DNA of 64,000 nucleotides. Source: Trichosphaerium sp. ATCC 40318 (taxonomy: Eukaryota > Discosea > Flabellinia > Trichosidae). Position 1 is the stretch's first letter. Each line of letters begins with the position of its first letter. Positions 25,329-34,293 of the stretch are shown here, in pieces. Under the pieces are notes generated by a model, which was given only the letters and a program-made list of their open reading frames with translations, had not been told where the DNA came from and made no database searches. A program made the translations under genes and the position numbers. The stretch covers positions 124,001-188,000 of the forward strand of contig JALMLS010000271.1 of NCBI GenBank assembly GCA_038496445.1, in the 5' to 3' direction.

Positions 25329-26699
25329 GATTGTAGCCTCCAGATCGTTGATAAAAAACTGTTTGATGAATATCACGGTTTTGTTTAAAACACATGTGTT
25401 TGCTTACATTAGCTGGTAGCTTGAGTAGTTACAACCGATTCGTAGGCTAGTAAAGAATCTTGAAATGAGACATCTTCATTCATAATTAAAGCGGTATGAT
25501 CATACTTGCTGATCCCTCATAGTACGCTTGTCTCCTATGCTTTCGTACTGTCACGTATAGCTTTTCTCCAAACAAACTTACTTTTTTGAATCATCAAAGT
25601 TGACATCTACTAAAAGTCAGCTACCGGTAAGGCAAAGTGTTTGTTGTGTTTCTACAAGCTCTTTTTGGTTGCCACTTTTACAGTTTAGTTACAGACTGTA
25701 ACTGCCAGTTCTTTTTGGTTGCCACTTTTACAGTTTAGTTAACAGACTGTAACTGCAGAACTATGCAATGCAAAACTTGCATGGAGAGTTGGAAAGTAGT
25801 AACTATAGGTAGGCATGAGTTGCGAATTGCAAAAGGAACAAGAGACCCCAACATTAACAAAAATTGTAAAGATGATATATAAGCATTATGCTGGATTTTG
25901 TGCATCGTAAACCACAGGTTCAAACAAAAAAAAAGAGACTGTATACTGCGTTAGGGTGTTCAATTTTGTTTTGAAACATGCATACTAATTCGTCAAACAT
26001 CTCAAATTGCTGATCCCAAATACTTGGTCTAGAATGCCAGAATACTCATATACAATGTGTTGTTAAATGTTTTAGATTCGTTCATTTATAGTTCACTGTT
26101 GTTTGAAATTTCGAGAAGTACTACAAAGTGAGTGTTAAAATATGCGCTGGAACTATTTACCCGAGCCTTCTAGTGATATAAAGTATGTTTAACAACTACT
26201 AATAATGCCATTGAAGGGTATTGTAACATTCAAAGTGAACAACATACAAATGGGGATGAACAACAAATATTTTAACGAAAACAAAACTAAAAAAAAAAAG
26301 TATGTTTTGTTGTAATAGTTTCTTTTCAATGGTCACGTGTGATTATGAGGTTTGTGAGAGTTTCACCATACCCGATAATTCATAGAGTATGCAGTATATA
26401 TCTGAATTAGGTTATTCCGATAGTTTAAAGCTCCGGTATACCCGACTGAGTAAGAGTTGTTCTAGAAGTGTGTAGTATCGTATTTGTGAAACTTAAATCA
26501 CGTGAAACGCCTTCAGAGGTGTTTTCAGACAATACAAATCTCATGTTTTTAAAACAATTAGGTCCAGCACCTACCACGTGACAATACGATCACACAAAAA
26601 GTATGAAAAAGTCGTCAGAAAATTTCTCCTTGTCAAAACGTGATTGATTGACACATTTTTGGAATTCTTAAAACCACTTTAAAAACACCTCATATCATC
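25329..26699. other. Intergenic with a small tandem repeat
   Basis: 1.4 kb with no supported gene. It contains two copies of a 45-bp unit (see the repeat entry). CACGTG motifs lie near 26333, 26500 and 26573, clustering before the next gene. Confidence 0.3.
25661..25756. repeat. Two-copy direct repeat, 50-bp period
   Basis: The unit beginning CTTTTTGGTTGCCACTTTTA occurs at 25661-25705 and again at 25711-25756. The copies differ by a single inserted A. Near-identity suggests a recent slip or duplication. Confidence 0.85.
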
Positions 26700-27677
26700 A
26701 TGGTTCGTAACACTGTGCGCGAATTATCGATATTTATGTGTTTCGGAATGAAACTTTAGTTTTTAGTTAAATTTTTATAATTGAGCTTTAATTTATGCTT
26801 ATTTAGGGTCTCCGTGGCATTTCCAAGCGTCAAAGGCAAAATAAAAAATGTAGAACCAATTTGAACAAAAGTTTATTAACTTTATGTTTTCCTTTTCGGG
26901 TTTTGTGGTCTTTTCAAAAACATATTCAACCTCTGCCCACAAAGCAGGCAACACGTGATATAATGTCTAACAGTCGTATTCCAAACCCGCAATCAAATCA
27001 TAGCAACACAGGTAGTACTACTTCGACAGGTAGTACTTTAGGTGGTGATTCAAATGGTATGTTATCTACAAGCGTTCACTTTCTTATCCCAGTAGCCCCT
27101 CAACAGTTACCACCAAGCTCCAGATACCTGGGAAATAACAATGGTCGTGAACAACACCGTCAATCTCTCAGTAAAGAGTATGCGACAGGTTAGAACAAAT
27201 AAAATGTTAACACAACTTTAGATCACAGGAGATGCTTTTAAAGAACTGGAAAGCAACAGTTGGAGGTATGTACTACGGAACATCCTTGTTTAATTCTTGC
27301 TCACTTACAAGCTAGAAAAGTTGAATAGAGGAAAAATTCAAACAAAAAAACCGAACCAGGCGAGATATGCTCCTTATCCTAAAGCTAGAAAAAAGAAGCG
27401 CACACCAAAGGAACAAGAAAGGTACTGTTCACCAAGAGTTTAATAGTTTGAAAATTTGCTTCAAGAGTCAGCACGTGATTTTTTCGAAGCAGTTCAAAGT
27501 TGTCACTTACCTTCCGTAGATTTGTTGTGGACAGTACTCGCATTCCTGCAGCTACTACACAACCAAAGCTGTACGAATCTAATTTTTTTCTCACCTGACA
27601 TCTTACGTAGTATTCAACAGCCAATCCCGAAGCCTTCGAAAAAAGCTGCGCCAACAATCACACCACATGCGTACTAA
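26700..27677 (+). CDS. Basic, low-complexity protein, likely nuclear
   Basis: Family not recognised. The ATG at 26700 (MVRNT) can be spliced to GLRGISKRQRQNKK at about 26807. A Ser/Thr/Asn-rich region follows (MSNSRIPNPQSNHSNTGSTT), whose Met at 26962 is an alternative start. Later exons are LPPSSRYLGNNNGREQHRQ, GDAFKELESNSWR, LEKLNRGKIQTKKPNQARYA with KARKKKRTPKEQER, FVVDSTRIPAATTQPK, and a C-terminus QQPIPKPSKKAAPTITPHAY ending at 27677. The last three joins keep frame with GT..AG introns, and the product stays consistently basic and Pro/Lys/Gln-rich, which supports a real gene. The Lys/Arg clusters could be nuclear localisation signals. The first junctions are uncertain. Confidence 0.5.
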
Positions 27678-27714
27678 CTTTTAATATGCGCGTCACTTTC
27701 TTACAAGTTTTAGA

Positions 27715-28375
27715 TACCCGATATTACAATTACCCAATCCGGGAGAGCTTTTTCAGTTCTATCAGAGTACAGCGCTAAGTTACAAACACCCTTCTTCATA
27801 CTCTCTTGTGTGATGAGAGTTGCTATCATGATTGCAAGTTCAGTGTTGTATAGAGTATACTGCCACGCCAAGAAAAATGACATATTAAAATCAACAGATT
27901 TTAACACCTGCGTTTATGGACCCTAAAAGCGACCCAATCCGCTTTGACATGACAAAATGGCGCTTAAAAATTCAGGGGAAAAAAGAGCGTGGAATAAAGC
28001 GCATGCCAACAGACTATTGGAGCAAAGTGGCAACCATATTACCTGATCCTGAGAATTTGAGTACTTGGTAAATCAACGCAATGCACATTATCATAACAAT
28101 ATCAGCGATATTGATGATGCTAGTGACGTTACTTGTTCACTTGGTAGGTTCGTACACAGCTTGAGGGCAAAGATGCCCTCTCTATGCACTGTATGATTTC
28201 TTCAACTTTTCTCATGTATTAATGTTGTTTTACAGCGCTTGCGTTCAGAATGACACGTGAATACTCTAAATACACACAAGTAAAGCAACAAATGTAGAAA
28301 GATTACGTGCGCATTTTAAACACACTACAATACTGATAACAGAAGTAGGTGCAAGGTCTTGAAAAAAAATCAGGG
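27715..28375 (+). pseudogene. Decayed inverted copy of the coiled-coil gene at 21804-22600
   Basis: Sequence from TATTACAATTACCCAATCCGG through the intron-containing region matches the minus strand of 22620-21960. Examples are GGAATAAAGCGCATGCC and AGACTATTGGAGCAAAGTGG. It carries deletions (the GCATACAAAG segment of the parent is lost, giving a frameshift) and point changes, and is cut off around 28375, within a few bases of the left arm of the large inverted repeat. Non-functional; it records a duplication breakpoint. Confidence 0.85.
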
Positions 28376-28381
28376 GAACTG

Positions 28382-29216
28382 ATAACATCAAAATTTATTG
28401 TAGTTTGTAACAAGTAGTCTCATAGCATAAATATCACGTGGACTGATCATCCATACCAATGTGTATTGCTTACAAGCATTCATAGCGGATAAGCGTAGGA
28501 ATTCCGCCAGCATACATTTTGCCATCATAATGGTTACATCTTCCAGCGCTTGGTGTTCTCTGACTACATTTTCTACCACACTTTTTCTTGGTTGGAATTC
28601 GTACGAACTAAGTACAATGTAAGCATATATATATCATAGCTTGTAAAAGGCAAGAATAGCATACGTACACCATCATAATTGGTGTATGGGCATGATCCCC
28701 ATACATCAGCACAATAAGTTCCGCCGCTACCACTAGTCCGAACGTAGAGTTTTGAGCACCATTTACCATAGCATGCTTCTTCCTCTTCGTCATTTCCTGC
28801 TACTGAGCATACAAACATCAATACAACGAAAATAGTGGTCAATGATAACATAGTCTTTGAAGAAAAGGTGTTCATTGTGTGGTTAAATCCTTATTTTTAG
28901 ATGAGAGAAAACTCGTCATTTTTTTTCACGAAGTTTATCCGATGAATCCCCGATTTCACTTAACTATGCCAACAACTTGAATGGAACCCGGTGTTTATGT
29001 TCCAAGAGATTGTGGTAATAATGAACGCCAGAACAAAGGTTTAAATTAATACTCCTAACACGACTACACGTGACTTCACGTAACACTGGAAATATTGTAT
29101 AGGCTCTAGGATAGAGCTTTATCCAATGCTTGTGGTGTCACGTAACTACACGATGTACACGAGAATACACGCACCATTTTTAAAACCATCTTTTTAAATA
29201 ATTACATATTCCATGC
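28382..29216 (+). repeat. Left arm of large inverted repeat
   Basis: About 835 bp. Its reverse complement matches 31450-32300 closely. The match covers the 3' flank (AAAATTTATTGTAGTTTGTAAC), the whole cysteine-rich gene, its upstream block, and about 240 bp more, ending near CATATTCCATGCC. A few indels distinguish the arms. Confidence 0.85.
28470..28875 (-). CDS. Secreted cysteine-rich protein, WGSCP family (left-arm copy)
   Basis: Exon 1 28875-28669 (69 codons, phase 0), intron 28668-28608 (GTACGTAT...TTAG), exon 2 28607-28470. 114 residues. Signal peptide MNTFSSKTMLSLTTIFVVLM..., then an acidic stretch (NDEEEE), then a disulfide-rich chain: CYGKWCSKLY, TYCADVWGSCPYTNYDG, KKCGRKCSQRTPSAGRCNH, ending RYECL. 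The spacing of cysteines is the same as in the right-arm copy; most differences are outside Cys positions. Exon 1 and exon 2 read separately look unrelated unless the intron is removed, which is why longer frames through the intron are misleading. Function unknown; most likely extracellular. Confidence 0.82.
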
Positions 29217-29788
29217 CCTGTTTTCCAAAAGAAATAAATTGACTTGTTGCCCTTTGTTTCGTGTTGTATCAGGTATGGTATAAAAAGAATATTATCCGTA
29301 TTTGAACATTGACAATCTTTGTCAATGAAAGAGCTGACCTGGAGTGATAGTCCAGGTTTTTAGTTTGTCGTTACTCACAAATGTATGTACAAGAGATAAC
29401 CACTTGTGTTTTGTTAGAGACACCAAGATGTTGTCTCCTTCTCAACCAAAAAAAGGAGGAAGTATAAAGTATGATTTTGTCGTGGTGTTATAGTAGAAAG
29501 AGCAAGGTTTCATGAACACGCTTGACTGCAATTAACAAAAGTTTGTATTGTAAATAAAAGTTTCTGTAACAAAAAGTACTCTGTCACTGTTCAACTGAAT
29601 ACCACAATATTTTTTATAAACAGTACAATCACTAAAGTGATTATGATCCCAATTTTTTGTAAAAACTCCTTGGCTTTCCACAAGGAATACTGTCAACAGT
29701 TTTCAAGTCACTTAGCCAAATATATTAGTCGCATTCTCTGCTACCAATTTCATTGCTTTTTCGTTTCTCCACGCGGTGATCTTCAAAG

Positions 29789-30574
29789 ATGGCAAATATA
29801 CTCAATGGTCGTATTAATATAATAGATGAGCTTGTCACCAAACAAAAAGAACTTGATGCAAGAGAACAATCATTGGTTAAAAGAGAAAACGATATTAATC
29901 GCTTGAAAGAGGACCTAGTCAAAAGGGAGGCTAAATTAGACGCCAACAATGCTGAACTTGCAAAGAGGATTGACAAATTGAAAAAGCACGATGAAGAAGC
30001 TACAAAGGAGAGAAACGAGCTAGTAGAGAAAACAAAACAAGAAATAAAAGGACTTCACGAAGACTACGACAAAGAATTCAATGAGAAGAAAGAAGAAGGA
30101 GAAAAGAAGCTTGCTGAAATCCAACAGGAGGTAGAAAGGCTCGAAGCGGCTATGCAACAGTACAAAGACTGCGCAAGCAGCCGGATAACACTGAACGTTG
30201 GTGGCGTTAAGTACTATACGACTAAAACCACCTTGAAGGGCAAGTCACCTTTTTTCGACGCCTTGCTTAGCGATAGATGGAATCTACAAGAAACTCTTGG
30301 TGAGTCTGGTGAGATTTTTATCGACAGGAATGGTGATGCATTCTACGATATCCTAGAATTCTTTCGTACTGGTAAAGTGGTGTGTATGGAGAATAATAGG
30401 GAGAGGATCTTAGAAGAGTGCACTTTTTACCAAATACCTGCAATGGCAAACCTTCTACCGGAACCTAGTAAACCAGACCTTAAACTAGTGCCTAAACAAG
30501 AGCTGCAACGAAATATGAGAACAGCAGGAAAGGTATCACGAAGGGGCTTTAGAGGACGACACGCTTTTAATTAA
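29789..30574 (+). CDS. KCTD-like BTB (T1) domain protein with long N-terminal coiled coil
   Basis: 261 residues, single exon. Residues about 5-128 form an uninterrupted Lys/Glu-rich coiled coil (heptads such as LDAREQSLVKRENDINRL). Residues about 132-215 are a potassium-channel tetramerisation-type BTB domain: RITLNVGGVKYYTTKTTL, SPFFDALLS, EIFIDRNGDAFYDILEFFRT. The tail is basic and ends with RGFRGRHAFN. No channel segments follow, so it is a KCTD-type oligomerising adaptor, often a cullin-3 partner, rather than a channel. It sits in the spacer of the large inverted repeat. The coiled coil on the N side is unusual for KCTD proteins but known in protists. Confidence 0.85.
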   Translation: MANILNGRINIIDELVTKQKELDAREQSLVKRENDINRLKEDLVKREAKLDANNAELAKRIDKLKKHDEEATKERNELVEKTKQEIKGLHEDYDKEFNEKKEEGEKKLAEIQQEVERLEAAMQQYKDCASSRITLNVGGVKYYTTKTTLKGKSPFFDALLSDRWNLQETLGESGEIFIDRNGDAFYDILEFFRTGKVVCMENNRERILEECTFYQIPAMANLLPEPSKPDLKLVPKQELQRNMRTAGKVSRRGFRGRHAFN

Positions 30575-31023
30575 TAAGAATACGAAACCTTGCTGTCTTG
30601 TAGTGAAAATGTGATTTTATAATAAACAGTGGTGGTAGTGTACAATTTACATGTGACAAAAAAGACTTATTTTAGAATGGTGAAGTTTCCAACACGACCA
30701 ACATTACTAAACAAAACTCATAAGTACCTTTTGTTAAAAAACCAAAACAAAAAAAAGGTTGAAAAAAAAGTCAGTCAGTCTGAGTGACTCGTACATATCG
30801 GGTGCCTTAAATGGTTGTGACTTGAAGAAGTGCTCTAAACAGAAGAAAAAGTTAGAGGCGAGGTCTATACTACAACAAGATAACAAGAAAAAAGGAATAA
30901 GTTCACTTCTCTTTAATAAAAGCACGTGATTTAGGATTAAATACTAGAAGTTCGGTTTCAAAAAAGTACTCGTGTAAAAGAGGTTAGATATAAGTTTGGA
31001 AAGTAAATTGAGTTCCAAAGTGA
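30575..31023. other. Intergenic within the inverted-repeat spacer
   Basis: 3' flank of the BTB gene, with no supported coding sequence. One CACGTG lies near 30920. Confidence 0.3.
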
Positions 31024-31107
31024 CCGCACTAATGTAACTGATCAAGGTAAACATGCTTTTGGTGAAGCCTGCTTTAACCCGTTGCCTTATTTAGACCAAG
31101 CGTGTTC
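31024..31107 (+). pseudogene. Relic of the 3' end of an AGVHTI-type LRR gene
   Basis: GCACTAATGTAACTGATCAA and the following 60 nt match the 3' end of the LRR locus at about 33110-33030 (minus strand), including AAACATGCTTTT and TTGCCTTATTTAGAC. Only this tail is present; no upstream repeats accompany it. Confidence 0.75.
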
Positions 31108-31449
31108 TTTAAGAATAAACAAATGTCTTAGTCCATTTTGAATACTTTGGTTTTACTTTTTGGTTACCTCAAAATGATTGCTAGTACTTCATGCGTGCAT
31201 AGATCTATTTGTAATTGTTGAGTTCTATGAATACTGTATGTGGTGATGGCAAGTACAACAAAGAACTTTTTTTTGGGAAAAATCACGTGCACGGAAAGAG
31301 AAATCAGTGTTGGTAATAAATATGAAATTGAAAGGAAATCAAGCTAAAACAAGTGTTATCAACATCAACGAAGAATTTGAACTACCCACTTCATCTAACA
31401 CGCAATCCGAGTGTTATTTTTCACTGTGTGAGTGTGACAATGATATGCC
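31108..31449. other. Intergenic
   Basis: No gene seen. A short frame at 31321-31480 (MKLKGNQAKTSVININEEFE) starts with ATG and ends within the right-arm boundary; too little to call. Confidence 0.2.
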
Positions 31450-32300
31450 AGGCATGGAATATGTAATTACTTAAAAAGATGGTTTTTAAAATGGTGCGTG
31501 TATTCTCGTGTACATCGTGTAGTTACGTGACGGACCACTTTTTATCGCACATACTCAACGCATTAGATAAAGCTCTATCTAGAGCCTATACAATATTTCC
31601 AGTGTTACGTGTGTAACGTGTAGTCGTGTTAGGAGTATTAACTTAACCTTTGTTCTGGCGTTCATTATTACCACAATCACTTGGAACATAAACACAGGGT
31701 CCATTCAAGTTGTTGGCATAGTTAAGTGAAATCGGGGATTCATAGGATAAACTTTGTGAAAAAAAATTGACGAGTTTTCTCTCATCTAAAAATAAGGATT
31801 TAACCCCACAATGAACACCTTTTCTTCAAAGACTATGTTATCACTGACCACTATTTTCGTTGTATTGATGTTTGTATGCTCAGTAGCAGGAAATAACGAA
31901 GAGGAAGAAACATGCATTGGTAAATGGTGCTCAAAACTCTACGCTCGGACTGATGGTAGCGGTGGAACTTATTGTGCCGACTTATGGGGGTCATGCCCAG
32001 TAAGTAATTATGACGGTGTACGTATGCTATTCTGGAAGTTTACAAGCTATGATATATATTGCTTACATTGTACTTAGTTTGAACGAATTCCAAACAAGAG
32101 AAAGTGTGGTAGAAAATGTAATCAGAGAACACCAAGCGCTGGAAGATGTAACCATTATGTTGGCAGTATGTTTTATGATGGAAATGCTGAGCTTGCCCGC
32201 TATGAATGCAAATAAGCAATACACATTGGTATTGATCAGTCCACGTGATATTTATGCTATGAGACTACTTGTTACAAACTACAATAAATTTTGATGTTAT
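31450..32300 (+). repeat. Right arm of large inverted repeat
   Basis: Counterpart of 28382-29216 in opposite orientation. The arms start together near GGCATGGAATATG (inner end) and stay homologous to AATTTTGATGTTAT (outer end). Spacer between the arms is about 2.2 kb. Confidence 0.85.
31811..32215 (+). CDS. Secreted cysteine-rich protein, WGSCP family (right-arm copy)
   Basis: Exon 1 31811-32017, intron 32018-32077 (GTACGTATGC...CTTAG), exon 2 32078-32215. 114 residues. The signal peptide is identical to the left-arm copy, followed by NNEEEE, CIGKWCSKLY, TYCADLWGSCPVSNYDG, FERIPNKRKCGRKCNQRTPS, AGRCNHYVGSM and a C-terminus ARYECK. All cysteines are kept. The mature region differs from the left copy at many residues although the DNA around it is nearly the same, which could mean relaxed or diversifying change outside the cysteines. 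Single 60-nt phase-0 intron. Confidence 0.83.
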
Positions 32301-32755
32301 TGTCCGTATCATTCAAGTTTACACAACTTTTTGCTGTTTGTGACTTTTGGTTTTTGTGTTTAGTCAGATCTGACAGATCAACTTCTGTTAGTTCTTACAA
32401 GATCTGTCAAAAACTACAAGATCTAACGGATCTTGTCAGTTCTGGAAAAACCATAATCCACGTCTACTCGATACATATTGCGACCACGTGTTTTTAACTA
32501 TTACATATTATTTGGTACAATAGCTTTTGCAGTTCTGTTAATGTCTCTAAGGTCCAGCAGCTGTCTCATATACTCTAGTATGTTAACATTTAAAAGCATT
32601 ACTAATTTGTACCTGTTTTAATAGCTCCTTGGGTGAGCAGTAATGAGCTCACCTAAGAAAATACTGCGATCGAAACAGAAGGATATCACAAACAGGGATT
32701 TAATGGTTCTTAAGAATCATCTGTATCCAATAGAGGGACAGCTATTGAAACAAAA
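32301..32755. other. Intergenic with short GATCT-rich repeats
   Basis: At about 32365-32445 several AGATCTGTCA / GGATCTTGTCAG-like units occur in both orientations. A frame starting MSSPKKILRSKQKDI at 32642 is open for 38 codons and then leaves the frame of the next ORF by one base; it may be part of that gene. Confidence 0.3.
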
Positions 32756-32980
32756 ATGTGTTCCAATGATGGTACCCTGCATTTCGAGTACAGCACGGTG
32801 ACTGACGAGAGCGGAATTATTATTTCTGATTCAATCACGTGTTATAGAAATGGTCTTATTGATTGTACCATGGATGATTACAGTGTGATTACAGACAAGG
32901 ATGGACATATTATTCCTGATTCACGGATGTGTTATAATGGTGTTGTTGAGAACATCAACTATGACGAGAACGGATGTTAA
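32756..32980 (+). CDS. Small ORF with two internal repeats
   Basis: 74 codons from ATG. It holds two similar units: YSTVTDESGIIISDSITCY and YSVITDKDGHIIPDSRMCYN, about 30 residues apart, which supports coding origin. Product unknown; no signal peptide. A one-base shift would join it to the upstream frame MSSPKKIL..., so it may be the remnant of a longer gene. Confidence 0.35.
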   Translation: MCSNDGTLHFEYSTVTDESGIIISDSITCYRNGLIDCTMDDYSVITDKDGHIIPDSRMCYNGVVENINYDENGC

Positions 32981-33090
32981 GAAAGAGGAAAAAAAAAGGT
33001 TTAATTTACTACCAATAAGGCAACATGCTCAGTCTAAATAAGGCAACTGGTTATTGTAGGCTCCAACAAAAGCATGTTTACCTCGATCAG

Positions 33091-33999
33091 TTACATTAGT
33101 GCCTGTAAGCCTAATTGTGTGAACGCCAATAAGTACTTAACTCCTTTATCACTTATATTTGTGAACCTAACATCAATTGTATGTACTCCAGCCAATGCCT
33201 TCATCCCTTCATCTGCAATGTAACAGTCGGATAAACAAATTGAATGAACACCAGCTAACGCCTTAATACCTTCATCTGAAACCTTTGTTTCACTCAGATC
33301 TATAGCATGTACACCTGCTAAAGCTTTGATCCCAACATTTGTAACCTTTGTTTGGCATAAGTTTATCGTATGAACTCCAGCTAGTGCCCGAATGCCATCA
33401 TCTGTGATACCTTTACATTTTCTTAAACTTATTGTATGAACTCCAGCTAATGCCTTAATGCCTTCATCTGTAATACCTTGACAGAAAGAGAGATTGATTT
33501 TATGAACACCAGCTAGCGCCTTGATGCTATCATCTTTCACTTGCTGACAATCGCCTAGATAAATTGTATGAACGCCTGCTAATGCCTCAACATTTGAAAT
33601 ATTTGTGTTGTGGGAAAGATCAATTGTATGAACAGATAATCGTAAAAAAGCCTTTAGACCTTCATCAGTAACATAATTGCGTGATAACCGTATTGTTTTT
33701 GCTCCAGCCAGATGTTTGAGATGATCATAAGTTACACATGGAGTGCTAAATCTCTGATGAAAGTCACGTTTAAAAGCTTTAAAATCAGATGGCAGCAGTG
33801 TTGATATGCCACATTCAAATCTGAGGCCATACGCTCTTTTGAGGTACTTTAAATGTTGACGTTTGATATAAAACTCAATGGATAGAGTGTTTGTTTTAAT
33901 GAGATGTGGCATTGTTTTGAATAGTTTTTTGAGCTTTTGTTTTGATTCAATGACAATCACTCTTCTGTTTTCATATCCCACGTGTTGTATTGCGATCAT
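33091..33999 (-). CDS. Leucine-rich repeat protein (AGVHTI family), C-terminus frameshifted
   Basis: ATG at 33999. The first 90 residues are basic and lack a clear F-box. From there about nine LRRs of 23-24 residues follow, with the consensus GITDEGIKALAGVHTISL. In the last repeat the frame slips after GVKYL: the ORF ends FTQLGLQALM, but the next frame reads GVHTIRLTGTNVTDRGKHAF and continues to NQLPYLD and a stop near 33030. A missing base has thus removed the natural C-terminus of about 35 residues. Protein-interaction role likely. Compare the F-box version at 11831-12784. Confidence 0.7.
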   Translation of the reverse strand: MIAIQHVGYENRRVIVIESKQKLKKLFKTMPHLIKTNTLSIEFYIKRQHLKYLKRAYGLRFECGISTLLPSDFKAFKRDFHQRFSTPCVTYDHLKHLAGAKTIRLSRNYVTDEGLKAFLRLSVHTIDLSHNTNISNVEALAGVHTIYLGDCQQVKDDSIKALAGVHKINLSFCQGITDEGIKALAGVHTISLRKCKGITDDGIRALAGVHTINLCQTKVTNVGIKALAGVHAIDLSETKVSDEGIKALAGVHSICLSDCYIADEGMKALAGVHTIDVRFTNISDKGVKYLLAFTQLGLQALM

Positions 34000-34151
34000 T
34001 TTTAATAATTTTGATGTACAGAATGCATAGATAGAGGTGAAACAAATTGTAAAATAATGACAGTAAGTTCAACAGGGATATCATCAAAGAATGCGCTCTT
34101 TGAGTTCATCGCCATTTATTTTGGATAATAGAATGTGATGTTATGGGTAAC

Positions 34152-34293
34152 GTATAAACCAGAGACGAGCACCAATGTGATATTAGCTGTGCTGTGACTT
34201 GATATTTTTTGTGGGTACCAAAACTACCTTTTATCTTGGATTGTATAAACAAGAGATGAGCACTAATGTGAAATCATTAAGATGTGTTGTGAC
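34152..34293 (+). repeat. Imperfect direct repeat, about 91-bp period
   Basis: TATAAACCAGAGACGAGCAC at about 34152 and TATAAACAAGAGATGAGCAC at about 34243 start two similar segments that continue to TGTGACTT / TGTGACTG. Probably an old local duplication. Confidence 0.6.

Noticed and set aside
25918-25940. Possible tRNA T-arm (GGTTCAAA-like)
   Set aside because: No matching acceptor stem or anticodon arm could be built around it.
32010-32294. 94-codon plus-strand ORF overlapping the right-arm gene
   Set aside because: It reads through the intron in a different frame from conserved exon 2 (FERIPNKRKCGRKC).
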